A DNA stretch of 64,000 nucleotides from Gadus chalcogrammus (taxonomy: Eukaryota > Chordata > Actinopteri > Gadiformes > Gadidae): contig NC_079412.1 in assembly GCF_026213295.1 (NCBI RefSeq), forward strand, positions 11,009,784-11,073,783, in the 5' to 3' direction. The notes below the pieces were generated by a model that saw only the letters and a list, made by a program, of their open reading frames with translations, was not told the DNA's origin and searched no databases. A program made the position numbers and the translations under genes. Numbering within the stretch: position 1 is the first letter of the stretch; every line of letters begins with the position of its first letter. This document shows, piece after piece, positions 1 to 16,600 of this stretch.

Positions 1-4223
<4,223 letters not shown>

Positions 4224-6550
4224 GCTGCTTCCTGGTTATCCGATCACTATGGTTACGGGTCTTGGATGTCACAACCTTGGATGGGGAGAAGGAACATGAA
4301 ACATGACGGTGAACTTGGTCCTCGATAGGGCTGCATTCCTTCCACTCATACTCAGCAAACTAACTGCTGTCCCTTTAGATACGTGCTGGGGTCTCTTTAT
4401 GTACTTAGAATAATGCTAGCGTCTCATAAACTAATAGGATCTAGGCTTCACCACATGCTGACCGCAAGGAACTACTGACACACAGACCGTAAAGCGTTAA
4501 GTAAATATCGTTGAAGCGTGGAAACTTTCTTGCACCGTCCACATAGCGTGATAAAGCCGTGCTTGGACAAATTTCCTTTCAGACTTTATCAGGCCATATT
4601 CTAAACACAACCAACAGAACCAGATAACACTCTATATTGATGCAACAAAGATTTTAGATAGACTCTAGATATTCATCAGGGGTCCAAAATATATATTACA
4701 ATCACAATAGTTGAATTTTTATCTACATTGGGGACTGTTGTGGCAGGAAATACCAAATGTTTGTATAGGAATTGTTGATCTCCAGTGAATCAAGACAAAG
4801 CATGGCATGGAGAAACTCGTGAAGAGTGTGTACTTCTGCCCTCTGCTACCTCTTGGTCCCGAGACAAGCCACTCCTCTTTGTCAGGCTGCCCTCAAGCTT
4901 TCATGTCTGACCCCCGGGACAAAACTGTACACTTGTCTGTGTCTGCTCCATTCACATGAAACTGGAATTTCATATTTTCCTACGCCCTTCCCTGAACTGT
5001 CCTGAACTGATTTTGTTACAATGTGTCTGTGGCTGGTCTCTCTGCGTGCTGGCCCAGAGATATAAAAACAATAGGCCTCTGTGGTAAAGGGTATCAATTA
5101 GTCTAAACACTGGTTTGGCTGGTCTACTGCATCATGGCCTTGGGTCAAGTTGGTCAGAGTAACTTTCCTTAGCAACCGAAATTCCCATGGCCCACAGCCA
5201 GGATATAGAACCAGAAAGACCGTCTCAACTGTCGACAATTCTGTAGATATCATGTTGGACTACATAGCTTTTAATATTTTAACAAAAAACAGTGTGTAGG
5301 CCTATTAACGATTTAGAATAGATAGAATAGATTTTTGTATAATTTAGAAATTGTAGAAGAACATAGTGGTTAAAAAAAGGTTATAATTTTTGAAATATTG
5401 AATTCATGACATACTTTGCTATTGAGTAATCGTGGGGACAAGAATGTTTCAATATAATCCATAAAGGGGATGGTATTTCAGGCCTGAAGAAAAAAAAAGT
5501 TCAATATCCTTATATTATTAAACAAATCTTTAAAATAATGTAAAAATCCCTAAAAGCCCTCGCTATTACTGTATATCTTGACCAATTATTCCCATTAGAA
5601 ACAAGCGATATCTCCGAATGTGAAGCACATGGCACATGATGCAAGAACCACTCCGTATTGACAGTCGGCTTTTCATTTAACACCTACAACACTAAGAGAC
5701 GCAGTACAACTCACACATTCGCTTACCGCGGTAGACAGAGACGAGGGTGTTTTTCCTTATTAAATCAAAATTGGTTTCATGTTGATAATAAGGGAAAGAT
5801 AGGTTCAAGTCTCTCTAATTCGGCTACTTGTCAGCCAGACTGCTCGTAAGGTTATCCCCTGGCTGTCGCTCTCTCTGAAGTCTCTTAAGGAAGAGAGTTC
5901 AGCTCACAAGGAGGGATGAGAGCTCGGGAAAGGGTCACACCCCTACTGTTAACCCTTTGTACAGCTGCCCCCATACTGTGTCCTCAGATACCTGTCGATA
6001 GGGGGGCGGATGGGGGTCTATTGGGGTGGAGTAGGCTATTTCACACGCTCAAACTATAGCGTAAAAGTAGAACATAGTAACGATAGACGATTACCAAACA
6101 AAAACACGCCTGGTAAAAAGGTGGAGCTTAGCGGGGAGTATTTTAGGTTTTGTTACAGTATGGGCGGATACTATTGACAGTTTAAATCCTTAAGTCCCTG
6201 TGATGTTAATACGCTTAGGAGATAATTGTTTTTTTAAGGTGGCTCGCATCTGAATCTGGGTAAAGCTGTTGACATTGAGCATGCGTAAAAGTTGTCATGT
6301 GCAAGTGCGTCGACCCAGAAAGCCAATAGGCCTAAGTGCACATTGCAATGAACACTAAACTGTATAGAATAGTTATTTTTGTATGCCTATATATCTATTT
6401 TCGGGATCTCCTTTTTTGTGTGTGTTAATCGTCCATTTTATAACTCTGTCTTTACACTATTGGGACAGTTGAATAAGTAAGTAGGCCTGAGGTGGAAAGA
6501 AACGAATTACATTTACATTTATTTGTGAGATTATGACAAATACAATGTAT
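4224..6550. other. Upstream flank of the slc38a gene; no gene recognised
   Basis: About 2.3 kb of AT-rich unique-looking DNA 5' of the transporter start codon. It should contain the 5' UTR, promoter and possibly an untranslated first exon, but no TATA box, CpG cluster or conserved exon could be fixed by eye. Short open frames here have no coding character. Confidence 0.6.
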
Positions 6551-6557
6551 ACCTTTG

Positions 6558-6614
6558 TTACAACCTACCCCACTGCCAGGGTAGGTTGTAACACCTACTG
6601 GGGTAGGTTGTAAA
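6558..6614. repeat. Hairpin plus third copy of GGGTAGGTTGTAA
   Basis: TTACAACCTACCC (6558-6570) pairs with GGGTAGGTTGTAA (6579-6591), and a further direct copy follows at 6602-6614. Probably part of a small transposon remnant; the family was not identified. Confidence 0.7.
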
Positions 6615-6748
6615 AGGTAGACAAAATGCAAAAAAACAATGTTACTCCATTTGATATGCCGTATTTAAACAGGGTTTGAAAATAGATTCACCAAACAAAA
6701 TACTGAAACTGAACTTTTTTTTTTTTTTAGAACAGGGCAACATGTTAC

Positions 6749-7030
6749 TACGGAAGAGGATTAGGGCCACACATGTAAAAAAAAATTAAGTTCTGACTTT
6801 ATTCTCAGAATTCTGAGAAAAAAGTCAGAATTCTGACTTTAATCTCAGAATTCTGAGAATAAAGTCAGAATTCAGACATTAATCTCAGAATTCTGACATT
6901 AATCTCAGAATTCTGAGATAAAAAGTCAGAATTCTGACTTTTTTCTCAGAATTCTGAGATTAAAGTCAGAATTCTGACTTTTTTCTCAGAATTCTGAGAT
7001 TAAAATGTGTGGCCCTAATCCTCTTCCGTA
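6749..7030. mobile_element. Palindromic MITE with GAATTC core array
   Basis: The terminal inverted repeats read TACGGAAGAGGATTAGGG at 6749 and its reverse complement ending at 7030, about 26 bp matching and continuing GCCACACAT. The ends could be CGGAAGAGG with a TA duplication, as in Tc1/mariner elements. The interior (about 6790-7000) alternates CTCAGAATTCTGAG and GTCAGAATTCTGAC with AAA/TTT spacers and holds ten GAATTC motifs. The last ten bases, CTCTTCCGTA, are repeated directly after the element. It is non-autonomous, with no coding capacity. Confidence 0.85.
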
Positions 7031-7185
7031 CTCTTCCGTACCTTTCCTATTTCACCCCCAAAGAGTTTATTTTTGATGTTTTTTCCTTTTCGCCGGTCCT
7101 CCTCTTCCAATGCCAGCTTAACTGGTGTAGCCTATCAGTCAAGATTTCGGGCCTGCTTTCGGAAATGGCCGAATTATTGTTTGAC

Positions 7186-7420
7186 TGAAAGGTCCTATGG
7201 ACCCAGAGCTCGGCATCTCTGGAGGAGGAACAGAGCCTGGAGCAGGTGAGCTTGCAGGTGAGCTGTTTGACTGAAAGGTCCTAAGATGGACCCAGAGCTC
7301 GGCATCTCTGGATGAGGAGCAGAGCCTGGCGGCAGGTGAGCAGGTGAGGAGCCTGGTGGCAGGTGAGCAGGTGAGGAGCCTGGCGAAGGTGAGCAGGTGA
7401 GGAGCCTTGCGGCAGGAGAG
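7186..7420. repeat. Minisatellite of CAGGTGAG / GGAGCCTGG units with an 80-bp duplication
   Basis: A segment beginning GAAAGGTCCTA and holding CCCAGAGCTCGGCATCTCTGG occurs at about 7186 and again at about 7271. It is followed by a degenerate 24-27 bp array rich in CAGGTGAGCAGGTGAGGAG. It interrupts the 3' side of the pogo-like transposase remnant beside it. Confidence 0.75.
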
Positions 7421-7454
7421 CCTCAGCTGGGTCAGGACGATCTGTGACCTGGGA

Positions 7455-7933
7455 AAGCGCAAAGTCACAGTCCTGAAAGATGTTCGGATGGTAAGGCCAT
7501 ATGCCTGTGCACTGGAAGCCTGCCTGAATGTTTCTTTGCGTTGCGGCCGTGGGTAGGGCCGGCGTTCCTCACGATCCCTGAAATGTTGTAAACTGTCATT
7601 GGTTCGCCTGGATTCATCCGCAACAGTCATCACGGGCCGCATTCACCATTTTCTTAAATGTACCAAAGACACTGCGATCAAGTAGCTGGAGCTTATGGGC
7701 ACGTATGCGACTGATAACGTGCCTCCTCACCCGACGTCATGGCTCCAACCTGCCTGCCCCCCCGGCGTGCTACCTCTCGGGATGGTGCCTGCACAGTTGT
7801 GACGCCTGTCTCGTCCATGTTCCAAATGTCTGAACCATCGAAGCGGCTCTTTTCTATTGCCACCCCCAGGCGACTGAAGAAGAGCTCGACATTTGTCTTG
7901 TTGAAGGAGGTGGCCCTTGAAAGGCTTGTTGCC
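7455..7933 (-). pseudogene. Decayed pogo/jerky-like (DDE_1) transposase fragment
   Basis: On the minus strand the conceptual protein includes TNVELFFSRLGVAIEKSRFD, then IWNMDETGVTTVQAPSREVA, the N-terminal part of a CENP-B/pogo-type DDE domain with its first catalytic Asp in NMDETG. A stop at about 7740 follows. The next recognisable block is HKLQLLDRSVFGTFKKMVNAA, which normally lies far downstream, so the middle of the catalytic domain is deleted. After another stop and frame changes come GEPMTVYNISGIV and NIQAGFQCTGIWPYHPNIFQ. This is a multiply broken relic that cannot be active. Family assignment is by recalled motif similarity. Confidence 0.75.
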
Positions 7934-7944
7934 TGTGGACACCA

Positions 7945-8060
7945 GAATAATAGAATATAATAGAATAATCTTTATTGTCATTGTACAAGACAATGAAATT
8001 TTGTTTGGAGCAGTCCTCCTCTAGTTGCCCAGTTCTATAAAAAAAACAAAAAAAAACATT
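7945..8060. mobile_element. Possible LINE/SINE 3'-tail fragment
   Basis: A run of TAGAATA repeats followed by ATCTTTATTGTCATTGTACA and AAGACAATGAAATTTTG resembles a widespread teleost retroposon tail. It sits exactly between the two transposase relics. No body of an element is attached. Confidence 0.4.
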
Positions 8061-8142
8061 ATCAAAAGTATCAGCAATATATAAATAAATAATAATAAAT
8101 AAATAAAATATATATCTAAAAAAAAAGTTTTAAAAAGTCCAG

Positions 8143-8540
8143 AACACCATCAAATACTTGGTGGCAGTTGCATCATGTGGGCTCATCATGTTCATTTCGC
8201 CCGCATACGGAGGAAGATGCAGTGATAAATTCATAACATCAGATTCAGGTTTTCTGGATTGCCTACGGCCAGGTGAGAAGTTATGGCAGACAGGGGGTTT
8301 GTCATCCAAGACCTCCTGTATGAAAGGAAAATGAAGCTCACCCTGTCAGCGTTCACCACAGGACGCATCGCAAACGTATGTGTCCACGTTGAACGTGTCA
8401 AACGTAGACTAAAAAACTATAGAATTATTTCTCAAACAGTCCCGATTAATCTGGCCCCTAAATTTGATAAAATCCTGAGAGTTTGTGCAGCAATATGTAA
8501 CCTACGTGGTGACATAATTAATGACCCAGAATATCGTTAA
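8143..8540 (+). pseudogene. Truncated DDE_Tnp_4-type transposase (PIF/Harbinger-like)
   Basis: The plus strand encodes NTIKYLVAVASCGLIMFISP then AYGGRCSDKFITSDSGFLDC, a one-base frame break near 8279, then MADRGFVIQDLLYERKMKL, VHVERVKRRLKNYRIIS and APKFDKILRVCAAICNLRGD, ending at a stop at 8538-8540. This order matches the C-terminal half of DDE_Tnp_4 transposases: the second Asp region, the third acidic region around HVER, then the tail. Part of the PAF..GR..IAN loop is missing and the N-terminal half is absent. Non-functional relic. Confidence 0.75.
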
Positions 8541-8567
8541 GCCTTCAATGCAGTGGTCTCTTCAGTG

Positions 8568-9945
<1,378 letters not shown>

Positions 9946-9951
9946 TTTATT
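9946..9951 (-). terminator. apex2: apex2 polyadenylation signal AATAAA
   Basis: TTTATT on the plus strand is AATAAA on the gene's strand, about 120 bases 3' of the apex2 stop codon. Confidence 0.7.
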
Positions 9952-10067
9952 TGCTAGTTTTTTTTTTGTCTTCATTCAAAAACACAACGATATAAAAAGG
10001 CTTAATTCCATACACACTTCTTTGTTCTACTGGTCCTTATGTTCCTCTGTTCATTAAAGAAGACACA

Positions 10068-12329
10068 CTACTTCCCCATGTCAACCCACGCAAAGAAGTT
10101 ACATCGAGCTTCGGGATTGGAGGCATGTCCCTGTGGTCGGGCACAAACGAAAAACTGTCTGCCCAAATTAGGTCCTTCCTTCTTGACGGTGCGCAGTACA
10201 CTAGTCTCTCTGTGGACCTTGCACGGGGGGGCTGGCGGAGGCCCATGAAGAACGGACTTCCAGAACCCCAGCGAAGCTCCCTTTGGCCCTTTAGGAGCCA
10301 CTGTGGATTCTGCAATCCGCTGTTCGGCCTTGGTTTCTCTCGGCGTCTCTCCGGTACTCTCCTCTAGAGGGCGGCTGGAGGTGTGCATCGTGGAGGAGTC
10401 ACAGACACCGTTGACCACTTTGGTGTGGTTGAGTTGGACCATTTGTGATTTTTGTGATCGGGGAAGTGGGTTTGGGTCAGCCGCGCTGGATGCTTCTGAT
10501 GCCTTCAGAATCGGAGCTCCACCCGAAGCCTTGGGTTTGAAGAAGGCGAGCAGGCTGCCCTGTGGGGGTGGCAGCTTGGCTGAGGTCTTGGTCACGTTGC
10601 TCTTCTTCCGTTTCGGGGTCCCAGACCCCGGTGCCAAAGGCCTTTTCTTTCCCAAACCGCTCTCCGCTGCTCCTAGCGGCTTTAAATTCTCCCGCTTCTC
10701 CCCGGCCTCCTGAGAACTGGGTAGCGAATCCCTGGACTCAGTTCTCATGGACTTCGGGTCCACCTTCACCAGAAAGTGAGACAGTTTCTGCTGCTTGCCT
10801 GCAAACTCTGGCAGGTAGCGGGTGCAGAGAGCAGGAAGTTTGGGGCTGGCCAAAAGTGTGCAGCAGAGTTTCGCCCACACGGGGCAGTGGTCTGAGCCTT
10901 CCACCTCTGGCAGGATGTCCGCTGCTGTAAACTGCTCTTTGGCCAGCTGGACGTCGGCGAATATATAGTCAATGCGAGTGCCGTAATTGGTCTGCCGGGC
11001 CCCGGTGAGCGTGTTCCAACAGGTGAAGGCATGTGTGCGCTCCGGATGGAAATAGCGGAAGGTATCGATGAATTTCCCGCCGTTGTTGAGGACGTCATCT
11101 GTGGACGATCCCTCATTCTCTCTCCCCGACTCGCTTTTACTTTCAGCCCTTAAAAAAACGTTCAGCCATTTTCTTCCAGGGTGCTCATCAAAGTTATCCT
11201 GGATGACAAAAAAAACTGGGTAAAATCAATAGGAATTGGGCAGTTTTATTTCTTACACATCAATGCGAGCTTCGGGAAATCTTCGAGGTAACAATCGTCC
11301 ACAATTCTAGTTCGTCACTTACAAGGTCACTGGGGTCACAGTGGTCAATGGTTCTGTGAGATGTGTTCACGTCTCCTAAGATGATGACATGGCTGCAGGT
11401 AAGGTAAAGAAAGAAAAGATGACCTTTAGTTTGAGCTTCACAAGTGAAAACACAGATACTAATGACAAGCCTAGAATGTCACCTTCCAGCCTTCAATATG
11501 GCTTCAGCCCGACTCTGAAGCAACTTGTAGAACTGCAATTTGAACTGTTTACGTTCCGGCTTCTCAGGATCAGCACGTGGGCAGTAAACATTCACTACAG
11601 TAACCTTCTGTATCTGGTTTTTGCACCTGGGAAAAGAAGATAGAGAATATAATTAGAGATAGAGAGAAATGCAATCAAAGATTCCTTTTCTTTTTAGCTT
11701 TCACCACAAATGTGCTGAGGCAACCCTCCAAGAGCACATAGGCATATCTCACATGTATTGATGCTGTGTAATAACAGCTCGTCCTTCATTATCCAGAAGT
11801 TGCAACTCGTCATCACAGAACTCCATAGGGTCCCCGTAACATCCAACGGCCCCTTCATGGTTAGTCAGCAAACCAGTGAGACCTTCCTCAGCAGCAAACG
11901 GAGCAACAGAGTCTTTGCAGTAAGTAGCAACCCCTGTACACATGAACGTATAATTCACAATTATTATTTTTTACTACCAGTTACATGCAGCTGGATGGTG
12001 GTCATTTGTGGCAAATGTGTTTAAATGTTATTAACCTGAATAGCCACTGCGCCCACGACTGAAGCTGAAATAAGAGTTGTAGCCCTCAACAACAGCGGTT
12101 CTTTCATCAAGCAGGTCTCCTGTGCAGAGTTATTTTAAGAGACAGTAAGAGGCAGACGGTATTTATTTTGGCATGGACTACTGTCACGTTGTTGGCCTTC
12201 CATCTTCAACTTACTTGTCACTTTAGTTTCTTGCAGACAGATTATATCTGCGTCCAATGATTGGAGGGTTTTCTTGATCCCGCCTTTGTAAGCTCGTATC
12301 CCATTGATATTCCAAGTGACGAGCTTCAT
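10068..12329 (-). CDS. apex2: DNA-(apurinic/apyrimidinic site) endonuclease 2
   Basis: Nuclear exonuclease III-family enzyme with 3'-5' exonuclease and 3'-phosphodiesterase activity in base-excision repair and ATR-Chk1 signalling. Six exons in perfect phase: 12215-12329, 12036-12119, 11753-11933, 11483-11626, 11323-11392 and 10068-11198, giving 574 residues (human 518). Active-site blocks are visible: WNINGI (6-11), QETK (E34), LGDVN (D182, N184) and GSDHCPV (D301, H302). A basic stretch KKRPLAPGSGTPKRKK may be the nuclear signal. QGSLLAFFKP near residue 411 fits a PCNA-interacting PIP box, where human has QKNLKSYFQP. The C-terminus (VKKEGPNLGRQFFVCARP...RCNFFAW) is the GRF zinc finger that binds single-stranded DNA. 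The start MKLVTWNING matches the family N-terminus. The gene is intact and diverges head-to-head from the BICD gene. Confidence 0.97.
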
Positions 12330-12849
12330 TGTGCATCAAGTACAGTAATAACGTTTACATGTTACCGTTAAGTTCTTTATAATACACCAACGCTCAACTC
12401 CGTCCAGGTGCAAACAGTACACGGAAGTAAACAGGAAGTCCTGACAAGGACGAGCGGAAATCCAATACGTGAACGATATTATAAAGTATTATACATACCT
12501 AAATATCATATTTATACGAAAACAAAAATATTCAAATCACAGGTTTAGAATGTTTAAATTCCTATAAATCGCGTTGGTGAAAACCCGGAAAAATTCAAAG
12601 AGATTCCCATGAAGTGTCCCGGTGCCGTTGCTAGAGGGAGCAGTAGCTCGGTTTCCGCGCGCTTTGACGCTCGAGCCCACCGGGGAACGGAGAACCGGGT
12701 GAGAACGAGAGACGCCTTGTTCTGGACTGGCCTGGTTTAGGCGCCGATGCTCGGGGGTCGTAACAGATTGACATTTCGTTTAACAAACACAACTCGCGGC
12801 ATATTTCTGTGCGAGTGGATACGGTAGCTCCCCGGAACACGATCTACTG
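12330..12849. promoter_or_regulatory. Probable bidirectional promoter and untranslated first exon of the BICD gene
   Basis: apex2 starts at 12329 on the minus strand and BICD transcription is expected rightwards. CpG content rises sharply at about 12600-12850. CTACTG|GTGAGT at 12849/12850 is a strong donor that would end a non-coding first exon spliced to the acceptor at 13617-13618. No TATA box is evident. Transcription start sites are inferred, not seen. Confidence 0.55.
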
Positions 12850-13694
12850 GTGAGTAGCCAACGGAGCTAATTGTGACCGTCGGGATTAGCTTGCTTAACT
12901 GGATCCGGTGTTTCCAGGCGAGCTAACGCGTGAATAAACCATCTCGTCAGCGAATCATTGTTGTGTGTTATGTTGATCTGGACAACGGAGATGTAAGCCA
13001 TCCATTGGACAGAGCATACCTAGAGTGTTTTGCTAAAATGGCTTCGGTGTATACTTTACTGGAGGCCAGAGATGTTCATGCTAGTACCCAGATGGTGTTT
13101 TAATAGCGCCGTTGTGGTGCTGGTTCGGACAGTCCGGTGTGTGTCCATCGTCGGTCAATGGGCGATCAGACAACGGGACTACGACCCCACCCCAGTCAGT
13201 GTAGTCGTGTGTGTCAAACTGTTTTTTTGCTCTTTGATAAAAAAAAAAAAAGGTTAACTATTTATTACTAGTGCTCAAACCGCTGTCTGCGAGGCACCTG
13301 CACATTAACACATCATTCAGTGCTAGCTAAGTATCCGCATTCTCTTTTATACGTACGCTGGCAATTTATTTTATTTCAGATTAGGACATGCATCGACAAG
13401 TGACGTGCTTCTTCGCAACGGTTGATTTATTCAATGAGTATATTTTATTTAACGCTGTGGCCTTGAGAGCGAACCATTTGATCTTGCAGCTTCTGGGGAC
13501 ATGTGCAGTCCTGCTGCGGATAATGGTGCTCTGCTGCGATCCTGGACTAGCTATCAGGGTGGGAATGTGTATACTGCAGTTCACCTAAAGTCCTCTCTTT
13601 CTTCTCTGACACCCCCAGCGTGTCGTGATGAAAGCTACGTATTGAAGAGATCAATACAACCTTGGATCGACCAGAGGCTGGCCAGAAGAGAGAG

Positions 13695-16600
13695 ATGCTG
13701 GAGGCTGACGTGGAGTCCTCGGGTACAGAGTTGGCTCTAGAGCTGCAGGCTGAAATGGAGATGGGGAGCGGGGATCTGAATGCGGAGGTGCTGCGGCTCT
13801 CCCTGGAGCTCCAGGAGGCCACAGATCAGAAGCTGCAGGCGGCCCGCTATGGCCTGGTGGTGCTGGAGGAAAGCTCTGCCCTAAAGACCAAGCACAGGCA
13901 GCTGGAGGAAGAGCATGAGGCACTCAGACAGGAGCTACAGCAGCTCAAAGAGGTAGGATGAGTCAGACTCGGCCATTACACCCCATATATTATATTTAAT
14001 ACGTTTGTTGTAATGAACTTAATTATTTATTAAAGACTCAAATGGCTACGGAGAGAACTCATGTTTCAGCATTCCGTAATCAATATGTGTTATGTTGAAT
14101 TGAGAATCTTTGGAATTTACACTGGTGGTTTGTCTTTTAGGATTTACTTATTTACTAAATAGATACTGTACTAAACTATGCATTTTTTCACAATTGCATA
14201 GCTTACATTATCATTAAATTCCTTGATTATATCTGCCTATTACCCGCTTATTATAAGTTACAAATACTTCTATGAAATAAGTAATACTAAGGACCATAAT
14301 GCTGCGACTAGTATAAGCAAGTTTAATATCAATCTCCTGTTCTACATGACTCTTCAAATCATGTATTCCATTTGGAGACACACAAGGGACTTGCAATTGA
14401 AGATGAGAATAATCAAAACGTATAAAAAATGAAACATGATCTTTGTTTTCTAAAACAAGCACAAGTCAGTGCAGGACACACGCCGGATTCATAGTAAGGT
14501 TTAGTTGTTCGGTTGTTTTCAGTGCTCATGAGGTCAACATCCCGACAATAGCATGTGATATCTAGTCACTGGAGATGGGCTTGCATGTTTGTCAAAACAG
14601 AAGAATGCTCTTCTTTTTATTGTATTGTAATGGAAAATTTTTATCAAAACAACCACATGCATAGATGATGTGACGACCAAGAGTTGTATCCGAGTAGGGA
14701 TATTCCATTGAATTGTTTTTCTCCTTACTGTGTGACTATGGTTCAATCCTTGAAATATAAAGGTATTTCACACATGAACACATGCGACACACAACCGCAG
14801 ATAAGCAGTATCAGACGTGTTCACACATACTGGAGATACTCTGTATACTTTGGGCGAGGGGGGGCGCCTGAGTAGAGCGTATAGGGCGTGACGCAAAAAG
14901 TATACAGCAGAAGTCGCAGTGTTTTGTTTCCAACACATCAAAGTTCACGGGTGAGGCTACCAACTCCATAATTCTGACTCTTGCGGTGACATCAATACTG
15001 CACTCATATAGATATATCCACAATGTCAACAGAAGAGTGGAAAGCAGAAACAGGAACACAAAATACAGGCGAGAATAGGGATGGTAACCGATGACCGTTT
15101 GACTGATGGTTGATCGTATCAACGTTAACCGATCAATCTTGTCGCTTGTCGGTTAAAAAAAAAATTGGGGTCAGTGTGGACTGCGGAGTGTGTGTTGGTT
15201 TCACTTCACACAAAAAGATGATCAGATAATAATAATAATAATAATAATACATTTAATTTAGAGGCGCCTTTCAAAACACCCAAGGTCACCTTACAGAGCA
15301 TATAGACATCATACATTTTTTAAAAAACAAGACATTGTGGAAAAAATAAATAAATAAATAAATAAATAAACATAAGCAATAAGAAATAAATAAAACAAAA
15401 ACAAGACAAAACAAAACAAAAAAACAAACAAAACAGTGATCAGTTAGACGTTGTGTGCGAGTTTGAACAGGTGAGTTTTGAGTTGTGACTTGAAGGTTGT
15501 AATGGTGTCTGACTGTTTTATGTGTGGGGGGAGGGAGTTCCAGAGCCTGGGTGCTGAACAGCTGAATGACCGGGCACCCATTGAAGTGAGTCGTGATGTG
15601 GGGATACATAGTAGTCCAGCAGAGGTTGAGCGGAGGGAGCGGGAGGGAGTGTATTCTTGGAGGAGGTCGCAGAGATAACTGGGGGCTAGGTTGTGGAGAG
15701 CTTTGTAGGTGAGGAGTAGGGTTTTGTATTGGATGCGGTAGTGTACTGGGAGCCAGTGAAGTTGAATGAGGACAGGGGTGATGTGGTCAGATGATTTGGT
15801 GCGGGTGATGATCCGGGCGGCTGAGTTCTGAATGATCTGCAGTCTGTTGATGAGTTTGGTGGGGAGTCCGGTGAGGAGGGCGTTGCAGTAGTCTATGCGT
15901 GATGTGACAAATGAGTGAACTAGGATTTCAGTGCTGGATTGGGTCAGTGATGGGCGGAGTCTGGCGATGTTGCGGAGGTGGAAGAATGCAGTCCGGGTGA
16001 TGTTGTGAATATGGGGTGCGAATGAGAGGGTGTTGTCCAGGATGACGCCGAGGCTCTTGACTTTGGAGGAGAAGGGTACTGGGAATCCATCGATAATTAT
16101 GAGTGGAGCTGGGGTGTGTTGTGATTTAGTGAGGGTGGATTTGGATCCGATGAGCAGGGCCTCGGTCTTGTTTCCATTGAGTTTCAGGAAGTTCCTGCTC
16201 AACCAGCTCCGGATCTCTTCCAGGCACGTGATGAGGGAAGTGGGGGGGATGGCAGCGGTGGGTTTGGTGGAGATGTAGACCTGTGTGTCGTCAGCGTAGC
16301 AGTGAAAATGAACCCCATGGTGACGGAGGAGTGTGCCCAGCGGGAGGAGGTAAGTGGTGAAGAGGAGTGGACCCAAGACTGACCCCTGGGGGACACCCAG
16401 TGAGACACCTGAACACCCAGACTTGTGGTTGCTTAGTTGAACAAATTGTTGACGGCCGGTGAGGTAGGATGTAAACCAGGAGAGTGCAGCACCAGTGATC
16501 CCAATACCAGCTAGGCGGTCCAGGAGCAGAGGGTGGGAGATGGTGTCGAATGCTGCGCTGAGATCGAGGAGGATGAGAATGGTGAGTAATCCAGAGTCGG

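Noticed and set aside
10039..11116. Plus-strand and alternative-frame reading frames over the apex2 last exon
   Set aside because: They are shadows of the minus-strand APEX2 frame, which alone matches a known protein and splice phases.
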